Positions 51,475-59,960 of a stretch of 64,000 bases of DNA are shown one piece after another; the stretch's first letter is position 1, and every line of letters starts with the position of its first letter. A program made the translations under genes and the position numbers. Under the pieces are notes generated by a model. The model saw nothing but the letters and a program-made list of their open reading frames with translations. It was not told where the DNA came from and made no database searches. Source of the DNA: Palsa-504 sp963819785. Its GTDB lineage: Bacteria; Actinomycetota; Actinomycetes; Streptosporangiales; Streptosporangiaceae. The stretch spans positions 682,001 through 746,000 of the forward strand of contig CAWFXW010000037.1 in the NCBI GenBank assembly GCA_963819785.1, written 5' to 3'.

Positions 51475-52782
51475 TCAGGCGGCCTGGGTGCCGCCGGTAC
51501 CGTCCGGTCCGGGCGCGGGGAGGCGGCAGAGGGTGACCTCGAAGCCGAGGGCGCCGAGCTTGCCGACGTGGTGGGCGATCTGGCGGCGGACGTCGCGCTG
51601 GCGTTCGTAGTAGTCCGCGCCGAGGTCTTCATACCGCATGCCGGGGTTGGACAATAGCTTGTGCAAGACCTTCAGCTGGGTGTTGCCGACCGCGACCTGG
51701 GCTTTGGGTTTGCCGCGGCGTCGGGCCAGCCGCCGGTAGCGGGCGCCTTCGCGGGTCTGGGTCTTGCCGGCCGCGATGGCGGTCTCGCCGGTGATGGCGG
51801 CCAGGTACCGGTTGCCCTTCTTGGATCTGGCCCGGCCGGTGCGCTTGCCGGACTGGTTGTCCAGCGGGGTCTTCCCGGCCCAGGACGACAGGTGCCCGCC
51901 GGTGCGGAACCGGGTCATGTCGACACCGGTCTCGGCGATGGCGTCCTGGGCGGCGCGGCGGCCCCAGCCGGGCATCGACTCGGCCTGCTCCAGCTGCTCC
52001 TCGTACGGGGCAAGCAGCCGCTCGATCACCGCGGTCAGCTCGTCGATCTCGGCGTTGACCCGGTCGATGCGCGCCAGCATGACCTTCAGCAAGGCGGCGT
52101 GCTCATCGGTGAAGAACTCGGCGCCTTCGAGGGCTTCTTCCAGCTCGGTGATCTTGCGGCGGGCACGGGCCCGGGCCAGCTGAGCCAGGACCTTGGGGTT
52201 GCGCTCCCCGGCGATCAGGTGGTCCATGATGTCCCGGCCGGTCACCCCGTGCAGGTCGGTGACCACACTGGACAGCTTGATCGCGGCTGATTCCAGCAGC
52301 TTCTCCGCCCGCTGCTTCTCCCGGCCCCGTTCCTCGGTCAGGTCCCGCCGGTACCGGGTGTGCAGCCGGATGATGCGGAACTCCGGGGTAGCCACGAAGC
52401 AGGAGGTGACCGCGCCGCGCTCGAAGCACACCGCCAGCCACCGGGAATCCGATGGGTCCCGCTTGGGCCGGCCGGGCAGGTTCTTGACCTGCCGGGCATC
52501 AGCCAGCACGCACTCGAACCCCTCGGCCTCCAGCCGGTAAAACGGCCCCTTCCAGTAATCGCCCGTCGCCTCCATCACCACCGCGGGCACCTGCCAGCAC
52601 CGCAGCCAGTCCGCCAGCGCCAGCACCTCACGCCTGGTGGTGCCGAAGCTGCGGGTCTCCTGGGCCCGCCGCGCCGGGTCCTTATCGGAGGGCACCCGGA
52701 TGGTCGCCACCATTCCGGCCTTGCCGATGTCGATGCCGCACACCCGGTCCCGGTACAGCGGCTCGTCGGTCACCTCTTCCAC
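51475..52782 (-). CDS. IS110-family DEDD transposase
   Basis: About 435 residues. N-terminal DEDD domain begins CGIDIGKAGMVATIRV (first Asp), continues PAVVMEATGDYWKG (Glu) and RDPSDSRWLAVC (the late Asp pair). A coiled middle precedes the Transposase_20 domain (ESMPGWGRRAAQDAIAETG, then HLSSWAGKTPLDNQSGKRTG with the catalytic Ser). GTG 52782 is taken as start; the open frame continues upstream through sequence that is probably the element's non-coding RNA region. Confidence 0.9.
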   Translation of the reverse strand: MEEVTDEPLYRDRVCGIDIGKAGMVATIRVPSDKDPARRAQETRSFGTTRREVLALADWLRCWQVPAVVMEATGDYWKGPFYRLEAEGFECVLADARQVKNLPGRPKRDPSDSRWLAVCFERGAVTSCFVATPEFRIIRLHTRYRRDLTEERGREKQRAEKLLESAAIKLSSVVTDLHGVTGRDIMDHLIAGERNPKVLAQLARARARRKITELEEALEGAEFFTDEHAALLKVMLARIDRVNAEIDELTAVIERLLAPYEEQLEQAESMPGWGRRAAQDAIAETGVDMTRFRTGGHLSSWAGKTPLDNQSGKRTGRARSKKGNRYLAAITGETAIAAGKTQTREGARYRRLARRRGKPKAQVAVGNTQLKVLHKLLSNPGMRYEDLGADYYERQRDVRRQIAHHVGKLGALGFEVTLCRLPAPGPDGTGGTQAA

Positions 52783-52985
52783 GCGTCCCTCACCTCTTCC
52801 TTCCCGGACTGCTAACCTGCAAGGCGGTACCGCCCGGGGAACCGGGGGCGAACGGAAGAAACTGACCCGCGTGCTCGTGGCAACAATGAACGGCCCCTCA
52901 GGTAACCGGCTCCCGGCGTCAGGCTGACCGGCGGCCTCAACCGCACCAAGAAGCAAACGACGTCACGGGCGGTACCGCCGCTATT
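52783..52985 (-). ncRNA. Candidate bridge-RNA region of the IS110 element
   Basis: IS110-group elements encode a bridge RNA in the long non-coding end upstream of the transposase. This stretch is in that position and contains two copies of the palindrome GGCGGTACCGCC (52823-52834 and 52968-52979) plus other short stems. I have not identified the target- and donor-binding loops. The whole 52783-53108 gap holds no gene. Confidence 0.4.
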
Positions 52986-53108
52986 TTCACGCCGGTACGG
53001 CGTCGCGCGCAGCGATACAGATGGCTGACCGGAAAATCACCCAGAGGTAGCGGGAGCGCTAGGCCGACGCGACGAGGCAGCGTCAGGAGGCGGCGTCGCG
53101 GTCGCGGG

Positions 53109-53450
53109 TCAGGCGGAGGCGGCGCCGCGGAGGCGGGCTAGGGCTTCGGCGAGGATCGCTTCGCCGTCGGAGTCGCTGCGGCGCTCCTTCACGTACGCGA
53201 GGTGCGTCTTGTAGGGCTCGACGCGCGGCGGGGCCGGGGGGCTCTGCTCGTTCTGGCCAGCGGGGTTGCCGCACCGGGGGCACTCCCAGGTCTCGGGTAT
53301 CGCGGCGTCGGTGGCAAAACTCGGCCGGGTCTCGTGCTTATTCGCGCACCAGAACGATACCCAGACACGCGGCGCGGACTCGCCGCGCTCAGCCTCTCCC
53401 ATGGGTCCCGCGCCGACCCTGCTGCCGCGAATGGCGTTGCCACTACTCAC
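53109..53450 (-). CDS. rbpA: RNA polymerase-binding protein RbpA
   Basis: 113 residues. An N-terminal tail (GNAIRGSRVGAGPMGE), the core RPSFATDAAIPETWECPRCG with its CxxC, then YKTHLAYVKERRSDSDGE, which contacts the principal sigma factor. RbpA stabilises promoter complexes and is restricted to actinobacteria. Right next to secG, a common arrangement. Confidence 0.95.
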   Translation of the reverse strand: MSSGNAIRGSRVGAGPMGEAERGESAPRVWVSFWCANKHETRPSFATDAAIPETWECPRCGNPAGQNEQSPPAPPRVEPYKTHLAYVKERRSDSDGEAILAEALARLRGAASA

Positions 53451-53514
53451 AGATCACCCCTTGAAGGCCATAGAGCTGTAAAACCCAGAACTTCGGTGCG
53501 GGAAGACGGACGGG

Positions 53515-53745
53515 TTAGCGATTGACCAGCCAGCCGAGGACGATGATGTCCACGAACCACAGCGCGCCAAAGAAGATGGTGATCCGGTCCAGGTTCCGCT
53601 CGACGACGGAGGAGGAGCCTAGGGTAGAGGACACCCCGCCGCCGAACAGGTCTGACAGGCCACCACCCTTGCCCTTGTGCAGCAGGACGAGCAGGATCAT
53701 CACGAGACTCGTGATGATCAGGATAACGGAAAGCCCGATAATCAT
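53515..53745 (-). CDS. secG: Preprotein translocase subunit SecG
   Basis: 76 residues, two membrane helices (GLSVILIITSLVMILLVLL and FFGALWFVDIIVLGWLV) separated by the conserved Gly/Ser loop LHKGKGGGLSDLFGGG. Part of the SecYEG protein export channel. Follows tpiA in the gap-pgk-tpiA-secG cluster, as in most actinobacteria. Confidence 0.95.
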   Translation of the reverse strand: MIIGLSVILIITSLVMILLVLLHKGKGGGLSDLFGGGVSSTLGSSSVVERNLDRITIFFGALWFVDIIVLGWLVNR

Positions 53746-53775
53746 CTCTGTTATCCAACTCCTGCCGAGGAAGAC

Positions 53776-54577
53776 CTATGCTGCCAGCTCACGATACCGG
53801 CAGATCTGCGCGAACTGGCCGGCATCGAGGCTAGCACCTCCGACGAGGGCACCGTCGATGTCCGGCTGTGCCATGATCGGCGCGACGTTGTTCGGGCTTG
53901 ACGGACCCGCCATACAGGATACGCACACTCGCACCCGTTTCGGCGTCATGAATCTCCGAAATCCGGGATCTGACGGCCGAGATTATCTCCTGCGCGTCGG
54001 CCGGGCTGGCTACTTCACCGGTACCGATGGCCCAAACCGGCTCATAGGCGATCACCATCGCCGCCACCGCCTCGGCCGGGATGTTGGCCAGCGACCCGTC
54101 GAGCTGCGCCGTGCAGTGCTCGATATGGCCGCCCGCGTTGCGGACCGCGAGCGGCTCCCCCACGCACAAGATCGGCGTGAGCCCGGACCGCAGCGCCGCC
54201 TGGATCTTGGCGTTGACGATCTCGTTGGACTCGTGGTGGTGCTGACGCCGTTCTGAATGCCCGGCCAGCACGTAGTCGCAGCCCAGCTTGGCCAGCATGG
54301 GCCCGGACACGTCGCCGGTGTAGGCACCCGAGTCGTACTGGGACAGGTCCTGCGCGCCATAGGAGAGGCGCAGCTTGTCCCCGTCGATCAGCGTCTGTAC
54401 GCTGCGCAGCGCGGTGAACGGCGGGAGCACCGCCACCTCGACGAACTCGTAGTCCTTCGCGGTCAGCGTGAACGCCAGCTTCTGCACCAGCGCGATCGCC
54501 TCAAGGTGGTTCTCGTACATCTTCCAGTTGCCCGCCATCAGAGGCAGCTTTCCAGCGGGCTTGGACCTGGCGGTCAC
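53776..54577 (-). CDS. tpiA: Triose-phosphate isomerase (frame-shifted near the 3' end)
   Basis: About 266 residues. MAGNWKMYENHLEA with the catalytic Lys, YVLAGHSERRQ with the His, and IAYEPVWAIGTG with the Glu are all intact. After ILYGGSVKP the frame becomes nonsense. The expected end (VAPIMAQPDIDGALVGGASL, then FAQICRYRELAA) is in the +1 frame and stops at TAG 53776. One extra base in plus-strand GTTCGGG (53890-53896) explains it. The start overlaps the pgk stop by 4 bases. Confidence 0.93.
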
Positions 54578-55791
54578 GCCGGGTCTTCCAATGCGGTCAG
54601 GCCGGGCAGGGTCTTGCCCTCCAGGTACTCCAGGCTCGCGCCGCCGCCCGTGGAGATGTGGCCGAACGCGGACTCCTCGATGCCGAGGGCCCGGACCGCA
54701 GCGGCCGAGTCGCCGCCGCCCACCACGGTCAGCCCGTCGACGCGGGTTATGGCTTCGGCCACGGCACGGGTGCCGCCGGAGAAGGCTGGGAACTCGAACA
54801 CCCCGACTGGCCCGTTCCAGAACACCGTCTTGGCGTCGGCCAGCTTCTCCGTGAACAACGCGCGGGTCTGCGGGCCCGCGTCGACGCCCTCGCGGTCCGC
54901 GGGGAAGTCCTCCACCCCCACCACCGAGTACTCGGCGTCGGGGGCAAAGTGCGTCGCGGCCAGCAGGTCAACCGGCAAGACAAGCTCCACGCCGCGCCGT
55001 TCGGCCTCGGCCATTACCTCCTTGACCGCGGGAATCTGGTTGGCCTCCAGCACCGAGTTCCCGACCTCGTAGCCCTCGGCGGCCAAGAAGGTATAGCCCA
55101 TGCCGCCGCCGATGAGGATGCGGTCGGCCAGGTTGAGCAGGTTCCCGATCACGGCGAGCTTGTCCGACGGCTTCTTGCCGCCGAGCACCACCACGAACGG
55201 GCGCGCTGGATCGGTGGTGAGCTGACGCAGCACCGACACCTCGTCCCGGACCAGATCACCGGCGGCGTGCGGGAGCAGCGCGGGCAGGTCGTAGACCGAG
55301 GCGTGCTTGCGGTGCACGGCGCCGAACGCGTCGTCCACGTACAGCTCGCCGAAACGGGCCAGCCGCTGCGCGAACGCGCTCCGCTCGGCGTCGTCCTTGC
55401 TGGTCTCGGCCGGCTCGAAGCGCACGTTCTCCAGCACCGCGACGTCCTCGTCGCCCAGGCTGAACGCGGTCTTGGAAGCCGACTCGCCGACCACGTCGGT
55501 GGCGAACGCGACCGGCCGTCCCAGCAGTTCGCCGAGCCGTTCGGCCACCGGCCGCAGCGACGGGCCGCCGGCCGCCCGCTCGGCGAACGAGTCGCCCTTC
55601 GGCCGGCCGAGGTGCGCGATGACGATGACCCGCGCGCCCCGGTCGGACAGCTTGCTGATCACCGGCAGGCTGGCCCGGATCCGGCCGTCGTCGGTGATCT
55701 CCCCGGTACCGGTCAGGTCCAGGGGGACGTTCAGGTCCGACCGCAGCAGCACGCGGCGGCCAAGGACCTCCAGGTCGTCGACGGATCGCAT
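54574..55791 (-). CDS. pgk: Phosphoglycerate kinase
   Basis: 405 residues. VLLRSDLNVPLD, then AHLGRPKGD near the N-terminus, and the C-terminal nucleotide segments LGGKKPSDKLAVI, FWNGPVGVFE and VVGGGDSAAAV are all conserved. Produces ATP from 1,3-bisphosphoglycerate. The ATG (55791) overlaps the gap stop by one base (TAATG), so the genes are coupled. Confidence 0.96.
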   Translation of the reverse strand: MRSVDDLEVLGRRVLLRSDLNVPLDLTGTGEITDDGRIRASLPVISKLSDRGARVIVIAHLGRPKGDSFAERAAGGPSLRPVAERLGELLGRPVAFATDVVGESASKTAFSLGDEDVAVLENVRFEPAETSKDDAERSAFAQRLARFGELYVDDAFGAVHRKHASVYDLPALLPHAAGDLVRDEVSVLRQLTTDPARPFVVVLGGKKPSDKLAVIGNLLNLADRILIGGGMGYTFLAAEGYEVGNSVLEANQIPAVKEVMAEAERRGVELVLPVDLLAATHFAPDAEYSVVGVEDFPADREGVDAGPQTRALFTEKLADAKTVFWNGPVGVFEFPAFSGGTRAVAEAITRVDGLTVVGGGDSAAAVRALGIEESAFGHISTGGGASLEYLEGKTLPGLTALEDPA

Positions 55792-56804
55792 TACCGCAGC
55801 CGGGAGGCGACGAGCGCGGTCAGGTCGACGAGGCGGCACGAGTAGCCCCACTCGTTGTCGTACCAGCCGATGACCTTGACCTGGTTGCCGAACGTCATGG
55901 TCAGCGAGGAGTCGAAGGTGCACGACGCGGGCGAGCCGACGATGTTGGAGGACACGATGGCGTCCTCGGTGTAGTACAGGTAGCCCTTGAGCGGCCCCTC
56001 GGCGGCGGCCCGGTACGCGGCATTGACCTCGTCCTTGGTCGCCGCGCGGTTCAGCTCGACCACCAGGTCGGTCACCGAGCCGTCGGGGACCGGCACCCGC
56101 ATGGCCATCCCGTCCAGCTTGCCCTTCAGCTCGGGCAGGACCAGCGCGGTGGCCTTGGCCGCCCCGGTGGTGGTCGGGATGATGTTCACCGCCGCGGCCC
56201 GTGCCCGGCGCAGGTCCTTGTGCGGGAAGTCCAGGATGACCTGGTTGTTGGTGTAGGCGTGGATGGTGGTCATCAGGCCCTTGACGATGCCGAAGCTGTC
56301 CAGCAGTACCTTGGCCAGGGGCGCCACGCAGTTCGTGGTGCAGGACGCGTTGGACAAGATGTCATGGGTGGCCGGGTCGTAGGCGTCGTCGTTCACGCCC
56401 ATCACGATCGTGACGTCCTCGTCCTTGGCCGGGGCGGAGATGATGACCTTCTTGGCACCCGCCTCCAGGTGCGCTCGGGCCGCCGGGCCGGTGGTGAAGC
56501 GGCCGGTCGACTCGATCACGATGTCCACGCCGAGGTCACGCCAGGGCAACTTGGCCGGCTCGCGCTCGGCCAGGATCTTGATGGATTTTTCGCCGGCCCG
56601 GATGACGTCTCCCGACACCGATACGTCGACCGGCAGGGTGCCGAGCACGGTGTCGTACTTCAGCAGGTGCGCCATGGTGGCGATGTCGCCGAGATCGTTG
56701 GCCGCGACGATCTCGAAGCCTCGGTCGCGGTCCGCGACGTTGACGGCCCGCCAGAAACTGCGGCCGATGCGGCCGAACCCGTTGATACCCACGCGAATGG
56801 TCAC
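55791..56804 (-). CDS. gap: Glyceraldehyde-3-phosphate dehydrogenase
   Basis: 337 residues. NAD-binding INGFGRIGRSF, catalytic Cys in ILSNASCTTNCVAPL, substrate segment NIIPTTTGAA and the C-terminal WYDNEWGYSCR. First gene of gap-pgk-tpiA-secG. ATG 56804. The 56805-57125 gap contains its promoter region and, on the other strand, the ECF42-type promoter, but no gene. The usual neighbour whiA lies 4.4 kb further on. Confidence 0.96.
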   Translation of the reverse strand: MTIRVGINGFGRIGRSFWRAVNVADRDRGFEIVAANDLGDIATMAHLLKYDTVLGTLPVDVSVSGDVIRAGEKSIKILAEREPAKLPWRDLGVDIVIESTGRFTTGPAARAHLEAGAKKVIISAPAKDEDVTIVMGVNDDAYDPATHDILSNASCTTNCVAPLAKVLLDSFGIVKGLMTTIHAYTNNQVILDFPHKDLRRARAAAVNIIPTTTGAAKATALVLPELKGKLDGMAMRVPVPDGSVTDLVVELNRAATKDEVNAAYRAAAEGPLKGYLYYTEDAIVSSNIVGSPASCTFDSSLTMTFGNQVKVIGWYDNEWGYSCRLVDLTALVASRLR

Positions 56805-57060
56805 AGTACTAAATCTCCTCGTCGATCCCCGGTGATCGCCAGCGCTCCGAGACTATCGGACGCTGCCCCCGGGGGTTGACCCGGAAGGCGGCCCCACCCA
56901 CCTCCCCGGCCCTCTACATTGCGGGTGCGGAGCCTGTCTGGGCCCCTGTACCGGGCAGGCATGCACAGACTCCTGAGGTCTAGACCATATCAAAAAGACA
57001 AGATTCTTTGCTGAACGGCCGCGGGATCTGCGGCGGATTCGTTGCACGTACGGCGGGTGA

Positions 57061-57087
57061 TGTCGATCCGGGCGCCCCGCGTTCGTT
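57061..57087 (+). promoter_or_regulatory. Candidate ECF42-type promoter
   Basis: TGTCGA (57061-57066), a 17-base spacer, then CGTT (57084). This is close to the TGTCGA / CG(A/T)C motif reported for ECF42 sigma factors. It lies 39 bases before the yciI-like gene and its ECF partner, consistent with autoregulation. Confidence 0.5.
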
Positions 57088-57125
57088 TAGGGGATGAGAC
57101 GCTGGACCGTCTAAGGAGGAAAACG

Positions 57126-57491
57126 ATGAAGCAGTACCTGCTCAGCGTGTATTCAGCCGAGGGCAGCATCCCCGAGCCCGAGGCCATGGAGAAGATCTAC
57201 GCGGACGTCGACGCGCTCAACGCCGAGATACAGCAGGCCGGCGCGTGGGTTTTCGCCGGAGGACTGCACCCGTCGAGCACCGCGACCGTGGTCCGGGTCG
57301 AGGGCGGCGACGTCCTCATCACCGACGGGCCGTTCGTCGAGGGCAAGGAGCATATCGGTGGCTTCTGGGTAATCAAGGCGCCCGACCTGGACTCGGCACT
57401 GGAATGGGGCCGCAAGGCCACCCGTGCCTGCACGGCCCCGGTCGAGGTACGACCGTTCCAGGATGAGGCCCCGGAAGCAGGCGGGGACTGA
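57126..57491 (+). CDS. YCII/DGPF-domain protein
   Basis: 121 residues. A ferredoxin-like YCII domain with the hallmark LITDGPFVEGKEHIGGF (DGPF). AAGGAGGAAAACG gives a strong ribosome site for ATG 57126; the longer open frame upstream has none. These proteins accompany ECF42 sigma factors in actinobacteria and other phyla. Biochemical function is unknown. The sigma gene begins 2 bases after the stop. Confidence 0.9.
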   Translation: MKQYLLSVYSAEGSIPEPEAMEKIYADVDALNAEIQQAGAWVFAGGLHPSSTATVVRVEGGDVLITDGPFVEGKEHIGGFWVIKAPDLDSALEWGRKATRACTAPVEVRPFQDEAPEAGGD

Positions 57492-57493
57492 GG

Positions 57494-58723
57494 GTGCCCT
57501 TTCCCGCGCTCACCGACATCGAGCGCGTCTTCCGCGAGGAATACGGGCGGTCGGTAGCCGTCCTGACCCGCGTGTTCGGCGACATCGACACCGCCGAGGA
57601 CGCGGTCCAGGACGCGTTCGCCGAGGCGGTGCGGCGGTGGCCCGAGGCCGGGCTGCCGCCGAGCCCGGCCGGGTGGATCATCACCACCGCGCGCAACCGG
57701 GCGATCGACCGGCTGCGCCGCGAGGCGGCCCGCGCGGACAAGCACGCCCAGGCCGCGCTGCTGCACGTTCAGGCCGAGCCGCTGGAGGAGGGTCCCGTGC
57801 GCGATGACCGACTGCGACTCATGTTCACCTGCTGCCACCCGGCGCTGGGCGCCGCCGCTCAGGTGGCGCTGACCCTGCGGCTGCTCGGCGGGCTCACCAC
57901 CGCCGAGATCGCCCGCGCGTTCCTGGTGCCGGAACCGACCATGGCCCAGCGCCTGGTCCGGGCCAAGGGCAAGATCCGCGACGCGGGAATCCCCTATCGC
58001 GTTCCGGCCGAGGCGGATCTGCCCGGACGGCTGGCGGCGGTACTGGCCGTGGTCTACCTGATCTTCAACGAGGGGTACACGGCCAGTTCGGGCGACCGGC
58101 TGGCCCGCGGCGACCTGTGCGCCGAGGCCATCAGGCTCGGGCGGGTGCTCGTCGATCTCATGCCCGACGAGCCCGAGGCGCTGGGCCTGCTCGCGCTGAT
58201 GGTGCTCACCGAGTCCCGCCGGGCCGCGCGGACCGGACCGGACGACACCATGGTCCTGCTCGCCGACCAGGACCGGGAGCGCTGGGACCGGGCGCTGATC
58301 GCCGAGGGGCAGGACCTGGTCCGGCGCTGTCTGCGGCGCGGCCGGCCCGGTCCGTACCAGATCCAGGCGGCGATCAACGCCGTGCACAGCGACGCGCCGA
58401 CCGCCGCGCTCACCGAGTGGGGTCAGATCCTGCAGCTGTACGACCAGCTCATGGCGGTCGCGCCCGGCCCGGTGGTGGCCCTGAACCGCGCCGTCGCAGT
58501 GGCCGAAGTACACGGCCCGGCCGCAGCGCTCGACCTGGTCGCGGAACTCGACCTGGGGCGCTACTACCTGTACCACTCGATCCGAGCCGACCTGCTGCGG
58601 CGGCTGAGCCGACCGGACCAGGCGGCCCGGGCCTACGAGCAGGCGCTGGCGCTGACCCAGAACGCGGCCGAGCGCGCATACCTGACCGCGCGCCTGGCTG
58701 ACCAGCACCCCGGTACGAGCTAG
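57494..58723 (+). CDS. ECF42-group sigma factor with TPR-like C-terminal extension
   Basis: 409 residues. Region 2 (REEYGRSVAVLTRVFGDIDT, then AEDAVQDAFAEAV) and region 4 (LTLRLLGGLTTAEIARAFLV) lie in the first 180 residues. The remaining 220 form helical repeats: LIFNEGYTASSGDRLARGDL, then RGRPGPYQIQAAINAVHS, diagnostic of this group. The extension is essential for activity in the characterised members, which lack an anti-sigma factor. GTG 57494. Coupled to the DGPF gene; one of the insertions between gap and whiA. Confidence 0.93.
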   Translation: MPFPALTDIERVFREEYGRSVAVLTRVFGDIDTAEDAVQDAFAEAVRRWPEAGLPPSPAGWIITTARNRAIDRLRREAARADKHAQAALLHVQAEPLEEGPVRDDRLRLMFTCCHPALGAAAQVALTLRLLGGLTTAEIARAFLVPEPTMAQRLVRAKGKIRDAGIPYRVPAEADLPGRLAAVLAVVYLIFNEGYTASSGDRLARGDLCAEAIRLGRVLVDLMPDEPEALGLLALMVLTESRRAARTGPDDTMVLLADQDRERWDRALIAEGQDLVRRCLRRGRPGPYQIQAAINAVHSDAPTAALTEWGQILQLYDQLMAVAPGPVVALNRAVAVAEVHGPAAALDLVAELDLGRYYLYHSIRADLLRRLSRPDQAARAYEQALALTQNAAERAYLTARLADQHPGTS

Positions 58724-59949
58724 GGGTCGAGAATCGCCGGGTCGTCGAGGAGCGGCTGCCAGGCCAGTTCCGCCGCGCCGATCAGGCTGCCGTTCTCCAG
58801 GGCACAGCCGAGCAGCGGGACGCTGCTGCCCCGGCCCCACGGGCTGCGCTCGGCGACCGTGGCCCGCAGTCGCCCGGGGTCGGCGGCCAGCAGGTCCCCG
58901 AGCAGCCCGCCGAGCAGGATCCGGTCGGGATTGAGCACGTTGATCAAGTCGGCCAGGCCGAGTCCGAGACGCTCGATGAGGGCGATGGCGGCGGAACGTA
59001 CCGCCGGGTCTGAAGCGTACTGGCCGCGCAGCAGCGCGGTGGCCTGCTCGATGACGGGCACCCCGGGGCGCGGCACCCGGCCCGCGGCATCCATGAAGCT
59101 CAGCGCGTCGGTCTCCACGTCGAGGCAGCCGCGGCTGCCGCACCGGCACGGCGGGCCCTGCGGGTCGACGCTGACGTGCCCGACCTCCATGCCCAGGCCG
59201 GTGCTGCCGGTGTACAGGGAGCCCTCCAGGACGAGTGCGCCGCCCACGCCGCGGTGGCCCGTCGCCACGACCAGCAGGTGCCTGGCGTCGCGGCCCGCGC
59301 CGTGCCGGTGCTCGGCCAGCGCGGCCAGGTTGATGTCGTTGGCCGCCGAGCACGTGCATGCCGTCCCGCCGGGTCCGGTGATCCCGGCCCGCCGGACCCG
59401 GTCAGCGAACAGATCCCGCACCCGGGTACCGCCCGGCCAGCCCAGGTAGAGCGGGCTGACCGCGATGCCCTCCGGGGCGGACACGGCCGAGGGAACGGCC
59501 AGGCCGGCCCCCACGCAGGGCCGTCCTGCCAGCCGTAGCAGCCGCGCACTGGCCTCCGCGACCAGGGTCAGGGCCTGCTGCGGGTCGTCGACGGCCAGGT
59601 TCGCGTCGGCGGCCGCGACCACCCGGCCGCCCAGTCCGATCAGCGCGACCTGGAACCCGTCGGGATGAACCTGCGCCGCGAGCGCCACCGGGCCGTCCGG
59701 ATCGATCGCGAGCCGGTGCGAGGGACGCCCGAGGGTCCCGCCGCCCGGCGCGGTGTCCACCTGGATGAGCCCCAGGGCCTGAAGCTCGGCGGCCACCGCC
59801 CCCGCGGTGGCGCGGGTGATCCCCAGCTCCGCGCCCAGCGCGGCGCGGGTCGGGCCCCGCCCGCCGTGGATGAGCGTCAGTGCCGGGCCAAGCTGGGTCC
59901 GCCCGCGCGAGCCGCCCGGCGACCTTGCCGTCATCTCGGTCACGTGCAT
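58720..59949 (-). CDS. ROK-family transcriptional regulator
   Basis: 409 residues. N-terminal winged HTH (TRAALGAELGITRATAGAVA) and a C-terminal ROK sugar-kinase fold. GMEVGHVSVDPQGPPCRCGSRGCLDVE carries the zinc-binding CxCGxxGC motif. Start ATG 59949, though ATG 59934 is also possible. It is divergent from an MFS gene with only 11 bases between the annotated starts, so both transcripts would be leaderless or one start is misplaced. Likely represses the exporter. Ends 4 bases into the convergent sigma gene. Confidence 0.88.
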   Translation of the reverse strand: MHVTEMTARSPGGSRGRTQLGPALTLIHGGRGPTRAALGAELGITRATAGAVAAELQALGLIQVDTAPGGGTLGRPSHRLAIDPDGPVALAAQVHPDGFQVALIGLGGRVVAAADANLAVDDPQQALTLVAEASARLLRLAGRPCVGAGLAVPSAVSAPEGIAVSPLYLGWPGGTRVRDLFADRVRRAGITGPGGTACTCSAANDINLAALAEHRHGAGRDARHLLVVATGHRGVGGALVLEGSLYTGSTGLGMEVGHVSVDPQGPPCRCGSRGCLDVETDALSFMDAAGRVPRPGVPVIEQATALLRGQYASDPAVRSAAIALIERLGLGLADLINVLNPDRILLGGLLGDLLAADPGRLRATVAERSPWGRGSSVPLLGCALENGSLIGAAELAWQPLLDDPAILDP

Positions 59950-59960
59950 AGTCTTATTTT

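Larger units (their letters stand above)
51370..52990 (-). mobile_element. IS110-family insertion sequence
   Basis: The transposase gene with its flanking non-coding ends. IS110 elements lack clear terminal inverted repeats, and the exact ends cannot be fixed without another copy; the limits given are approximate. It sits between the BMC permease and rbpA, at the right edge of the accessory segment. The coding frame is intact, so it may be active. Confidence 0.75.

Noticed and set aside
5724..53896. Programmed +1 frameshifting in eamA, tkt, sirA, pduG and tpiA
   Set aside because: The zero-frame codons at the slip sites differ, no shared stop or pause signal exists, and the pattern follows the plus strand, not the mRNA. 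Sequencing error is simpler.
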